64,000 nt of DNA, taken from CAWAND01 sp963783335 (GTDB taxonomy: Bacteria > Chloroflexota > Anaerolineae > Anaerolineales > E44-bin32). Made by a program: the position numbers and the translations under genes. The stretch lies in NCBI GenBank assembly GCA_963783335.1, contig CAWAND010000004.1:124001-188000 (forward strand), written 5' to 3'. The notes beneath the pieces are model-generated. The model saw nothing but the letters and a program-made list of their open reading frames with translations, made no database searches and was not told where the DNA came from. Below are positions 51,572 through 60,300 of the stretch, one piece after another (the first letter of the stretch is position 1; each line of letters starts with the position of its first letter).

Positions 51572-52441
51572 CTACTCCTCAAACTTCATCTTGCGCTCGA
51601 GCAACTGGACCAGTGAAGACAAGACCAGGGTCATCGACAGGTACAGGTAGGCGACCACGTTGAACGTCTTGTACACGTCAAAAGTTGCGGCTCGGCGCAG
51701 TCGGCCGAGCTGAGTGAGCTCGTTGACGGCCAACACGGTGGCCAGAGATGAATCCTTCAAGCAGGCGATGAAGTCGTTGCCCAGCGGTGGGAGCACACGC
51801 CGAACGGCCTGCGGCAAGATCACCAATCGCATCGCCTGATAGTAGGTCATCCCAAGCGAGCGGGCGGCTTCCATCTGGCCCCGGCCGATCGACTGAATAC
51901 CAGCCCGGAAGACTTCTGCCTCAAAAGCACCGTAGGCAAACGCCAATGCGGTGATAGCCCGTGCCTCCAAACTGATGTTTCGGATCAGTGTTGGGGAGGC
52001 GAGCTGGGTGAAAATCGGGTTGAGGGCGGCGATTCCCAAGGTGAGCCCCCACGCGCCCAAGGCTTGAAGAACAGAGACTCCTATCGGCACCATCACAAAG
52101 GCGACGTAAAGCATCAGGACGATGATCGGCACGCCGCGGGCTGTTTGCACGTATAAGGTGGCGATGGTGTAAAGGACGGTGCTCTTCGACGTTCGTGCCA
52201 GGCCGGTGAGCAGGCCGATCACAACGGCAATCACGTAGGACGCGAAGGTGATGCGAAGGGTGGTTAGGACACCGGTCAGAAGGTAGTGGAAGGTGTCGCT
52301 GTAGCTTGGATTGGCCAGGATCAGATAGATCAGGAGCAGCCCGGTGGCGGCAAGGATCAGGGCCCACCAAGGGAAAGTTATCCAACGCGTCGGCTGGGCT
52401 GGGGGTGCAGGTTTTTGTCGGCCTTCAGCGTATGCAGTCAT
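51572..52441 (-). CDS. polar amino-acid ABC transporter permease
   Basis: A 289-residue permease with about 5-6 membrane helices. The EAA-like loop ('EVFRAGIQSIGRGQMEAARSLGMT') and 'VILPQAVRRVLPPLGNDFIACLKDSSL' are characteristic of the HisMQ/GlnP amino-acid uptake family. The N-terminal ~25 residues are Pro-rich and cytosolic. It partners the binding protein encoded upstream; no ATPase gene is in the window. Confidence 0.92.
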   Translation of the reverse strand: MTAYAEGRQKPAPPAQPTRWITFPWWALILAATGLLLIYLILANPSYSDTFHYLLTGVLTTLRITFASYVIAVVIGLLTGLARTSKSTVLYTIATLYVQTARGVPIIVLMLYVAFVMVPIGVSVLQALGAWGLTLGIAALNPIFTQLASPTLIRNISLEARAITALAFAYGAFEAEVFRAGIQSIGRGQMEAARSLGMTYYQAMRLVILPQAVRRVLPPLGNDFIACLKDSSLATVLAVNELTQLGRLRRAATFDVYKTFNVVAYLYLSMTLVLSSLVQLLERKMKFEE

Positions 52442-52463
52442 GGGTTGGGGATCCTGGCAGCAG

Positions 52464-52493
52464 GGCAGGTCGGGGGAAAGCCCCCGACCTGCC
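52464..52493 (-). other. intercistronic hairpin between the binding-protein and permease genes
   Basis: Perfect 13-bp GC-rich inverted repeat (52464-52476 with 52481-52493) around a 4-base loop, with no T-run, between stop and start of two co-directional genes. Probably partial termination or 3' mRNA stabilisation that raises the binding protein over the permease. Confidence 0.65.
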
Positions 52494-52528
52494 TGGCGAT
52501 TGTTTTGATCGCGACAAACAATTCAAGT

Positions 52529-53326
52529 TTACGGGTTGAACCACTTGTCGTTCAGCTGCTTGAGGGTGCCGTCCGCCTTCATCGAGTCGAGGGCGGCGTT
52601 GACGGAAGCCGTCAGATCGCTGCCTGGCGGGAAGACAAACGCCAGCTGCTCGTCCGAAGTCAGGGTTGGGCCGATCTTCAGCTTGCCGGGGTTCTCATTG
52701 ATGAAGCCGACAGCGGACACGGTGTCGATCACTACAGCATCGACATCACCGGATAGCAGCGCGGCCACCGCACCACCAAAGTCCTCGAAGCTCTTCACTC
52801 GATCGCCGAAGTTGTCCTTGGCGACGATCTCGTTGGTGGTGCCGATTTGCGTGCCGACGGTGACCTTCGGGTCGGCCTTAAATGCTGCCACGTCGTCGAT
52901 CGTCTGGTCCGCCTTGATCAGCAGGACCTGGCCGATGGTGACGTAGGGCTCGGAAAAGTCAACCATCTTCTTGCGTTCATCGGTCACGGTGACGCCGTCT
53001 GCCAGCATATCGTATTCGCCGGCAGCCATGGCGGGGAAGATGCCGTCCCAAGCGGCCTGCTTGAATTCCGGCGTGCAGTTGATCCGCTTACAAATTTCAG
53101 CGACCGCATCGTAGTCCCAGCCAACGGGTTTATTGGTTGATTGGTCGATCGAGTTGAACGGTGGATAAGCGTTCTCGACCGCCACGGTGATCGTCTTGCC
53201 TCCAAGGTCGGGCATTCCGCCACCGGTTGACGGGGCCTCGGTGGCGGCCGGCGTGGCCGCTCCACCGCATGCCGCCAAGACCAAGCCGGCCAAGACGACG
53301 AACCACATCAAATGCAACTTTCTCAT
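52529..53326 (-). CDS. amino-acid ABC transporter substrate-binding lipoprotein
   Basis: A 265-residue lipoprotein (lipobox LAAC, Cys20) of the SBP_bac_3 family. It shows 'ITVAVENAYPPFNSIDQSTNK', 'GWDYDAVAEICKRINC', 'DMLADGVTVTDERKKMVDFSEPY' and 'GTQIGTTNEIVAKD'. It captures polar or charged amino acids outside the membrane for the permease encoded next. AGGAGGAGGAG precedes the ATG. Confidence 0.93.
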   Translation of the reverse strand: MRKLHLMWFVVLAGLVLAACGGAATPAATEAPSTGGGMPDLGGKTITVAVENAYPPFNSIDQSTNKPVGWDYDAVAEICKRINCTPEFKQAAWDGIFPAMAAGEYDMLADGVTVTDERKKMVDFSEPYVTIGQVLLIKADQTIDDVAAFKADPKVTVGTQIGTTNEIVAKDNFGDRVKSFEDFGGAVAALLSGDVDAVVIDTVSAVGFINENPGKLKIGPTLTSDEQLAFVFPPGSDLTASVNAALDSMKADGTLKQLNDKWFNP

Positions 53327-53443
53327 GCTCTCCTCCTCCTACTTGTGGTATCGATGTGATGGCTGTGCAGTATGGGATCTCTCGATATCACCTCCTTTGG
53401 TGCGCATGAAATGGGCATAGCCCGATTGTGAGAGAAATCACTA

Positions 53444-53469
53444 CTGAAGCCTAGAATAGACGGCTTCAG
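53444..53469 (-). terminator. hairpin downstream of the LCP-like gene
   Basis: 8-bp stem CTGAAGCC / GGCTTCAG with a 10-base loop, about 75 bases after the LCP-like stop. The following T-content is weak, so the role as terminator is a guess. Confidence 0.4.
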
Positions 53470-53542
53470 CCCCCAAGGCAAGAGATTCATCTAGTATAGC
53501 CCATCTGTTGCCATGGTCATGGCAAGCGTTCAGAGGGGACGA

Positions 53543-54289
53543 TCAATACAATTCGATGTGCGTGGTTTCGGGACGGATGGGCAGGACCGGGGAAATCAGC
53601 GCCACAAGCTGACCCAGCGGCGAGGTCAAGTAGATGTGCTCCGGCACCAGCTCGACCAGAGGCGTGAGATCGGGGCTTTCCCCTACCGACTCTGCCTGCG
53701 CACTCAGCCCTTCCAGAATGCGTTTCTGAGTTGTAAGTCCAGCTTTGGCGTCCCCTGACGCAAGGCTCAGGATTCCAAGAACATCCTGGCCGTTGAACGT
53801 CGTCCCGTTGACCTGCAAGCCCCCGATGAAATCAACCGCCGCCGCAAACCCCTGGTCGTCCAAGACAAGCCAGGTGTCGAAGGGTAGGGGCACTGTCGCC
53901 TTCAGCGCACTGAGAAAGCCGGGGTCCACACCGGCTTCGGGGGTCCAATGAAATGCCTGGTCTAGTTGGCTGGAGGGATCGGGCTGAAGCTGCAGGTTGG
54001 TGGGAACGCCGAGCAGGAAGACGTCCGTCACCGGAAGCTGGTATGTGAGATACCAGACGGCTTTGAGCGCCGGGTCGGGCTGCTCCAACGAATCCACGCC
54101 CAAGATGAGGATGGTCGTCTGCCCGTTACCAACGGGCTGGGTCGCTGCGGACGCCCAAGTCGAGGCGCCAACCGTGCGCGTCGGATCCTGGGAGGACTGG
54201 CCGCCCTGGAGGAAGACGCTGTACAGGCCGAGGAGGAAAAATGCGCCTGTGACAACAATGAGCAGTGCGAGCGACGGGCGTCGGGCCAT
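53543..54289 (-). CDS. degenerate LCP (LytR-CpsA-Psr)-like membrane protein
   Basis: A 248-residue protein with an N-terminal membrane anchor (~6-28) and an LCP-like domain: 'TTILILGVDSLEQPDP', 'TDVFLLGVPTNLQL', 'PFDTWLVLDDQGFAAAVDFIGGLQV' and 'VLGILSLASGDAKAGLTTQKRILEGL'. Compared with active LCP proteins the RSD motif, the IPRD motif and the later Arg pair are missing, so it is probably inactive as a ligase. ATG 54289 follows AAGGG. It lies beyond a hairpin downstream of the 66-residue gene and may or may not share transcription with the FtsZ group. Confidence 0.6.
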   Translation of the reverse strand: MARRPSLALLIVVTGAFFLLGLYSVFLQGGQSSQDPTRTVGASTWASAATQPVGNGQTTILILGVDSLEQPDPALKAVWYLTYQLPVTDVFLLGVPTNLQLQPDPSSQLDQAFHWTPEAGVDPGFLSALKATVPLPFDTWLVLDDQGFAAAVDFIGGLQVNGTTFNGQDVLGILSLASGDAKAGLTTQKRILEGLSAQAESVGESPDLTPLVELVPEHIYLTSPLGQLVALISPVLPIRPETTHIELY

Positions 54290-54314
54290 AATCCCTTCGG
54301 CATGGATGAACGAG

Positions 54315-54346
54315 AATGCGCCCGGATTGTACTCCGGGCGCATTTT
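54315..54346. terminator. hairpin between the 66-residue gene and the LCP-like gene
   Basis: 12-bp inverted repeat (54315-54326 with 54333-54344, small loop) flanked by T-rich or A-rich ends (CATTTTG on the plus strand). It may end the FtsZ-group transcript. Confidence 0.6.
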
Positions 54347-54373
54347 GCCTGCAATTCGGGCAAGAGAGGATGT

Positions 54374-54574
54374 CTAGTAGGTTGCCATGCCAAGCAGCGC
54401 GCCGACCAGCCGTCCAAGCATGAACGCGAAGAGTGCAGCGGTCACGATCGGGGCGATACGAAGCGTCTGGTAGACGGTGGCTCGATGTTCAACCGCCCAT
54501 TCCGTCCCAAAGGCGACCGAGCGCCAGAACAGGACTTTGGCCAAGGTCAGGGGGTCAGAAGTCAACATATTCAT
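54374..54574 (-). CDS. 66-residue single-helix membrane protein
   Basis: A small protein with one predicted membrane helix (~41-62, 'IVTAALFAFMLGRLVGALLG') preceded by a charged amphipathic part. The ribosome binding site GAGGTG overlaps the stop of the 76-residue gene, so translation is likely coupled. No family recognised. Confidence 0.6.
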   Translation of the reverse strand: MNMLTSDPLTLAKVLFWRSVAFGTEWAVEHRATVYQTLRIAPIVTAALFAFMLGRLVGALLGMATY

Positions 54575-54577
54575 GAT

Positions 54578-54808
54578 TCACCTCGAAGTACTCATGCGGA
54601 TGATCTTGCCGGATTCGTCGGCGACGACGCGGACAATTCGATTCATGGTCTTGCCACCGGGCAGGGTTGATTTGCCTTTGAATATCAGCAGATACTGTCC
54701 ATTGCCGTTTTTGTCGCCTTGTTGGCGCACACTCGGGCGCACGCCATCCATCTCCGGGAATGAGCGGCTCACATGGCGTGCAATGCGCTGCTTGATGTTC
54801 TGGTCCAT
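54578..54808 (-). CDS. 76-residue protein sharing a domain with the giant protease's C-terminus
   Basis: A basic soluble protein. 'QRIARHVSRSFPEMDGV' and the C-terminal 'VRVVADESGKIIRMSTSR' align by eye with 'QRVKSIVSRYLPGMSGA' and 'ARLTLDKSGKVLKLAVSR' at the end of the giant TPR-protease gene (57313-64000); both proteins end in -SR. The middle region differs. AGGAG lies before the ATG. It sits between ftsZ (11 bases after its stop) and the 66-residue gene. Function unknown. Confidence 0.75.
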   Translation of the reverse strand: MDQNIKQRIARHVSRSFPEMDGVRPSVRQQGDKNGNGQYLLIFKGKSTLPGGKTMNRIVRVVADESGKIIRMSTSR

Positions 54809-54819
54809 GGTTGTGTCTC

Positions 54820-55944
54820 CTAGCCGATGCTGGCACGCCGGCGAAGGAAGGTCGGAAGATCAAGATCGACCTCTTGCTCAACGGCTTCCGCCATAACCTG
54901 GCCGCGGGGTGCGTGCTCTTCTCCCTGGCTGACAGTCTCGTAAACCGGGCTGGCGCCAATTCCGGTCAGGATAAGGATCGCTTGGGCCCGCCCGGCCATG
55001 TTTGGCTCGGTTGTGGCGCCCATAATCAAATCAATTTCCGGGTCCAGCGACTCTCGCAGCTGGCTGATGGACTCGCCAATCTCGTGGAGCGTGAGGTCAT
55101 CGCCCCCGGTGAAGTGAACCAGGATGCCAGAAGCCTGATCCAGGCTGTCCAGCTCCAGCAATGGATGGTGAAGCGCCTGATGAATGGCCGCTTTGGCCTT
55201 GTCCTCGCCTCGCCCCATGCCGATAGACATCAGCGCGCCCCCGCCTTTCAACATCAGTTGGCGGACATGAGCGAAGTCAACGTTGATCAGCCCAGCGCGG
55301 GTGACGAGCTCGGCGATCCCCTGGACTCCCTGCCGAAGGACGTCATCCGCCAACCGGAAGGCGACCTCCAGGCTGACGTCTTGAGGTACCACTTGGAGCA
55401 GCTTGTCGTTGGGCACCGTGATCAATGTGTGGGCATAGGGCTGGAGCTTCTTAACCCCGTCCAAGGCGTTGTGGTCTCGGCGGGACATTTCAAATGAGAA
55501 CGGCAGCGTGACGGTGGCGATCACCACGGCGCCCAGCTCTCGGGCGATTTCGGCTGCTACAGGCGCTGAGCCCGTGCCGGTCCCTCCGCCCATGCCGGCC
55601 GTAATGAAGACCATGTCGGCACCCTTGAGCGCCGAAGCAATTTCGCGGGCGCTTTCCATGGCTGCCGAAGCGCCCACCCGTGGATCGCCGCCTGCGCCGA
55701 GCCCGCGGGTGACCTTGGGCCCGAGCTGGAGCTTGACCGGCGCCAGACTGCTGGCCAGCGCCTGACGATCGGTGTTGGCCGCAATGAAGTCCACGCCGGT
55801 CAGTCCCAATTCGATCATTCGATTTACCGCATTCGACCCGCCACCGCCGAGGCCGAGAACCTTTACGCTCGGAAGCCCGGCCGGATGGATGTCCGTCTTC
55901 TTGGGAATGGGCTGGACGAACGGAGAGACGGAGGGGTTATCCAT
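54820..55944 (-). CDS. ftsZ: FtsZ-family tubulin-like GTPase with altered T7 loop
   Basis: A 374-residue FtsZ homologue. It has 'LGLGGGGSNAVNRMIE' (T1), the tubulin signature GGGTGTGSAP (T4) in 'ITAGMGGGTGTGSAPVAAEIA', 'VTLPFSFEMSRRD' and 'ITVPNDKLLQVV', and the C-terminal peptide 'LDLPTFLRRRASIG' that usually binds FtsA/ZipA-like partners. The T7 loop reads NVDFAHV where typical FtsZ has NVDFADV, so the second catalytic Asp (E. coli Asp212) is His. No division genes (ftsA, ftsQ, mur) are near. ATG 55944 has AGGAG six bases before it and overlaps the upstream gene by 8 bases. Confidence 0.9.
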   Translation of the reverse strand: MDNPSVSPFVQPIPKKTDIHPAGLPSVKVLGLGGGGSNAVNRMIELGLTGVDFIAANTDRQALASSLAPVKLQLGPKVTRGLGAGGDPRVGASAAMESAREIASALKGADMVFITAGMGGGTGTGSAPVAAEIARELGAVVIATVTLPFSFEMSRRDHNALDGVKKLQPYAHTLITVPNDKLLQVVPQDVSLEVAFRLADDVLRQGVQGIAELVTRAGLINVDFAHVRQLMLKGGGALMSIGMGRGEDKAKAAIHQALHHPLLELDSLDQASGILVHFTGGDDLTLHEIGESISQLRESLDPEIDLIMGATTEPNMAGRAQAILILTGIGASPVYETVSQGEEHAPRGQVMAEAVEQEVDLDLPTFLRRRASIG

Positions 55945-57253
55945 GGCTTTCTCCTGAAACTTCACTCGGGTGGCTGATCTCCGGGGCTGTGTCGATCCCT
56001 GAGCACCCGCACGCGCCTACGGCCTTGGGATCGACGAGAGACATCCGCTGGACCTGGCAGTCGGCTGCGCGCAGTTGTGCCTCGAAATCAGGTGTGAACA
56101 CGTCGACGCCACCCACCAAGGTCACCACGGCCGCTTGGAAGGCAGCTTCGTGAGATGTGCCGACCAGTACCTGGGGATGGGTAAGTGCGAATTCGGCAGC
56201 TTTGGACCAAAGGTCGTGAGCCCTCTGACGGTCATTCGGCAGCAGGACGACGTGCTGCAAGGGTTTGCTGATTTGGGGAGGAGCGACCTTGGATGACCCA
56301 GCGTCCCGGGACTGAAGGGCAGAAACGACGGCCAGCGGGCTGCTCAGGTTGGGGAACCACGCCGATGCTTGCTCTTCGTCATCGCCGTCGCTGGCCAGGA
56401 CATAGAAGGCGAAATTGGTCAGCAGGCTTCGGCAAGCCGGATCCTCTTCCAGGAGGCGGGCGATCCCGAGATTCTGCTCCGTGTGCCGGTGCTCGTCTTC
56501 GAGGGAGGCATGCGGTTTGCGCACGGCACCCCCGGCCACGATCAAGAAGCTGGGGTGAATGCCGACGCTGGTTTCAGCGATCTGCGCATACCATTCAAAG
56601 GTCCGGAAACCGCGCTGGTCCTCTGCGCCTTCCGGGGTCCGGTACGGCTGTACGTCCTTCCAGCGGGCCGGGCCGCCTGCGCCCCAACTGAGGGGCTTGT
56701 CGTTGGTCCAGGCGTAGGCCGCGAGCGTGATCTGCTCGAGCAGTTCCTGTTCCCCGCGCCGCTGCATCGACTTCAGGCTGGCTGCGAGAAAAGCTGTGTC
56801 CCAATAGTCGCCGCCGGGTTCCAGAGCGGGGAAAACGGGGACCAGGCCGGCGTGGGCCTGGGCCCGCAAATGCGGAAGAGCGTGATCTAGAAATCTCTCG
56901 ACGAGACCTGAGCGGCTCCATTCACCCATGGGCCACGATGTCTGGAGATTGGGGCGATCGAAGACCACGACGTGCTGCACTCCCCAGCGAGCGTAGCTCT
57001 GCAGCATGGGAGCCATGCTGCTGGCCCGTACCGTCCCGACTGGCGCCGGGATGGTGATGATCGGTTGCACGCCGCGTTCTACCAGCCCGCGGATGAAGAA
57101 CTCGGGCACGGCTCGTTCAGGTGAAGCCTGAAGCGTCAGCCAGGCAGCGCCCAGATCCGAAAGGATCGGCCGCCAGTAGTCGAGATCCTTCTGGGTGAAG
57201 TGCAGGCTATCCGGATAGTAGTGGAAGCCTAGTTTGGACTGGGGTAAAGACAT
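55937..57253 (-). CDS. TIM-barrel-like protein (glycoside-hydrolase-like, hypothetical)
   Basis: A 438-residue soluble protein without signal peptide. The N-terminal ~130 residues ('KLGFHYYPDSLHFTQKDLDYW', 'FIRGLVERGVQPIITIPAPVG', 'YARWGVQHVVVFDRPNL') look like the strands and helices of a GH5/GH39-like (beta/alpha)8 barrel, with acidic residues at strand ends. No catalytic Glu pair can be assigned with confidence. 'ACGCSG' near the C-terminus is a Cys cluster. Translation is probably controlled by a hairpin that hides its AGGAG site and start codon (57252-57291). It precedes ftsZ by overlap. Confidence 0.6.
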   Translation of the reverse strand: MSLPQSKLGFHYYPDSLHFTQKDLDYWRPILSDLGAAWLTLQASPERAVPEFFIRGLVERGVQPIITIPAPVGTVRASSMAPMLQSYARWGVQHVVVFDRPNLQTSWPMGEWSRSGLVERFLDHALPHLRAQAHAGLVPVFPALEPGGDYWDTAFLAASLKSMQRRGEQELLEQITLAAYAWTNDKPLSWGAGGPARWKDVQPYRTPEGAEDQRGFRTFEWYAQIAETSVGIHPSFLIVAGGAVRKPHASLEDEHRHTEQNLGIARLLEEDPACRSLLTNFAFYVLASDGDDEEQASAWFPNLSSPLAVVSALQSRDAGSSKVAPPQISKPLQHVVLLPNDRQRAHDLWSKAAEFALTHPQVLVGTSHEAAFQAAVVTLVGGVDVFTPDFEAQLRAADCQVQRMSLVDPKAVGACGCSGIDTAPEISHPSEVSGESHG

Positions 57254-57291
57254 TGCACCTCTCCTGTGCGTTCATTCAGGAAAGGTGCAAT
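57252..57291 (-). promoter_or_regulatory. hairpin hiding the ribosome binding site and start of the TIM-barrel-like gene
   Basis: A near-perfect inverted repeat: 57252-57260 pairs with 57283-57291, U-G wobble at 57261/57282, and 57262-57266 pairs with 57277-57281, giving 15 bp with a 10-base loop. On the mRNA (minus strand) it buries AGGAG and the AU of the AUG. This looks like an RNA switch or thermometer, or else an attenuator, as part of the operon downstream of the giant protease gene. Confidence 0.7.
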
Positions 57292-57312
57292 ATGTGTGCC
57301 AGCCCCAGTTTT

Positions 57313-60300
57313 CTAGCGTGAGACAGCCAACTTGAGGACCTTCCCCGACTTATCCAAAGTCAATCGGGCAAAGTGTGGGTGGTGGCGGCTGTCCGCTGCA
57401 TAGTGTTTGGAGAGCGTCACGACAACCGTCTCTCGGTTGGGAGAGGCGGGGATGGCCTTGATCCCCAGCTGGTGGGAAGGGCACTGATGGTCGTCGGCAT
57501 CACAACCAGCGTGCTGAGGATGGATGCTGCATGTGGCACCCGACATGCCGGGCAGATAACGCGAGACAATGGATTTGACCCGCTGGCGGGACTCTTCGTC
57601 GAGGTCAGACTCCGCCATGGCCGGCCCACCCAGCGCGCACGACGTCTGCATCAGCTTCGGTCGGCTCTTGCGTCGGATGACGCTCTTGTGGCCCGGCATC
57701 GGGATGACCTGTTTGGAGGTGTACAGCGGGTCGCCATACAAGACGAATGAGATCAGCGTCTTCTGATCTTCGCCGTCCAGGTACCCCTGCCGGCGGTGCA
57801 TTTCGGCCGCCAGTTCGAGTTTGGCCTGGCGCAAGGCTTCGCCTGTAGGGAGGCCGCGGTTCAGGTTCTCATAAAATCGACGACCAAGCAGATCGGCGGC
57901 GATCAACGGCGGTGTGACCGAACCATAGGAGATCTTGGTTGAACCGACGACGGCGTGGCTGCCGGAAGCCAAGAACTTGAGGCTGATAGCTGTCTCGGTT
58001 TCCTTCTCGATGACGTGGGCGCCATAGCAGGCTTCCGTGAATACGATCTTGGGCGCTCGGCCGCTGTTGACCACGTCCTGGGGACGCAGTGCCACGGGAT
58101 ACTCCTGCGGGGCCTTCGTGTCACGCAGCGGATCTCGTTGGCCAAACCATTCTGGGGCGTCCGCCAGCCCATGCAGGTTGTAGTAAGAGAGCATGGTTGG
58201 GCGCATGGCAACGGCCGGGAGCGACGGTGCGTCGATCGGAGGCGAGGTGATCATCGACCCAGGTTCGCCGATGGACCGGAATACGGCCATGGAGGCCTTG
58301 CGCCAGATGCTGGCGCTGTAGCCCAAGGACCGCGGCCCTCGGCCGAGCCAGCGTCCCAAATGGAGTATCAGCCACTGGCGCAGGCGCATCATCGGACCCA
58401 TCTGACGCAGGGCGCCATAATGCTGTTCGGCCGCCAACCGAAGCTGCTTTACGATCAGATCGGGCTCTGCATCGACCGGAATTCGCCCGACAGGCCATTC
58501 AGGTGCGAAGTAGTTCTCGTCCTTGGTGGCATAAGGGTTGTCGGAGGGTACTTGGTCGTCATCGTCGTCGGTTGGATTGGGAAGCAGATGGAACGGCAGA
58601 ATGCCGTGTCCACCGACGATCAGGACGGCACCGATCATCTGGCCGTGACCAGCCAGGCTTCGGTCGATATCCGAAAGCCGCAGTTTGATATCCCAGGCGT
58701 TGCCTGGATCAACCGGTGTGAGACCAAACGGGCGGAGCGAATTCGGGTCGTCCACATATACCTTGTAAGCTGTCCAACCCGGTCGGGGGCGGACGGCTTT
58801 CACCAGCTGATCGATCGCTTCGTCGATGCGCTTGAAAGTATCGGCTCCAAAGACCTGCATCAGGCGCGATCGGCTCGAAACCACCAGGTACGTGGGAACG
58901 CGCCGGTCTTCATCTGGCTGGGTGGGGCGGGCTTGCACTCGGGCGGCGACTTCCTTGAGCGGCTGGTCGCTGCTTTCAGCCGGACTGGAGGATGGAGCCT
59001 GTGCGGGCTCTTCTCCCGGGTTCGGTCCCTGAAAGGCTTCCCCTGGCTGTGCGCCGAGCATGTCGGGGCTTGCAGACTCTTGCCGGCTCCCATTGCCCGG
59101 TAGGACAGCCTGGGATGGCTGGCTTTGGCCAGCCTCGGGGGCAGGCTGATCAGAGGGTTTAGCCGCAGCTGCCTGGGGTGCGATGGCCTCAGGCGCCTTC
59201 GATTGCGGCGTTGAGGCTGCACTATGAGCTCCTGTCAACTGGTTGCCACCCAGCAGGGCCGATACTTCAGCCGGGATGGGCTGCTTGGAAGCGATCGACA
59301 GTTGGACGGGCCACAGGTTGCGATAGGGATGACTGGAGCCGAGATAGTGTTCAGCGATGCGCCCTGTTGGATCACCAGATGCGGCGCGGTGCAGGTACTC
59401 GACGGCTCGATCGACCTCGCCGGCGTTCATGAGATCATCTGCGAGCCAGAGTCGAAACGCCACAGTTTCCGGCCAGCGGGAAGATCCGTCTCGAGCAAGG
59501 CCCATGGCTGCCTTACGATCCTCGAGACCCAAGTAGGCCTTGACGCCAATGAGCGTCGGAAGCGGAGAATCGAGATCGGCACCCATGACCCCGCGAATGT
59601 GCATGGCGGCGGAGTCGGCCGAACCGGCAGACAGAGCGGCCAGGGCCTGGTACAGCGACTGGCTCCAGGAAGGGGAGTGTCCCACGGTAGGGACGCGCCC
59701 GTCGAGGGCGGCGGCGATGGCACGATAGATACTGGCCTTCAAGAGGTCGCCGCTGGCATCGTAGGCGTCGGCCAGCTTTGCGGTAGCCCGGGCGTGCTCT
59801 GGATCGCGGGTGACGAGCTGTGTAAGACGCTCAATCGACGTGCCGAAGCGCTTCTCTTCGATCTCTATCTCGGCCAAGGCCAATTGGGTTTCGCCATCGC
59901 CGGGCCAAACCGAGAGCCAATCGGCGGCCAGTTTTCGGGCGAAATCCGATCGGTTCGCGCCGACTGAAGCTCTGAAGGTCTTGAAGAATTGTTCTCTGTC
60001 CATCATTGCGCCACCGCCGGAGTTCTGTTGAATGCCACCGTGAACCAGCTCCAGCGCTCGGACCGCCGCCAGCTGGTGGTGTGCATCTGCGTCATGGGGA
60101 CTGAGGTCGACGGCGGACTTGAACATCACCGCTGCCTCGTCATAGTCTTTGAGGGCCTTGAGGACCAGGCCCGCCCGATAATGTGCCTTTGCATGTGCCT
60201 TGTCGAGGCTTATGGTTCTGCGGTATCCGTCCATAGCCTTTTCGAAATCGCGCCTGGCCTCGTGGACGCGTGCCAACTCATAGGCCACTTCGGCGCTGTC

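Noticed and set aside
57955..59103. A 382-codon plus-strand frame within the giant gene
   Set aside because: Antisense shadow; no motif, and the minus strand holds the protease domain.
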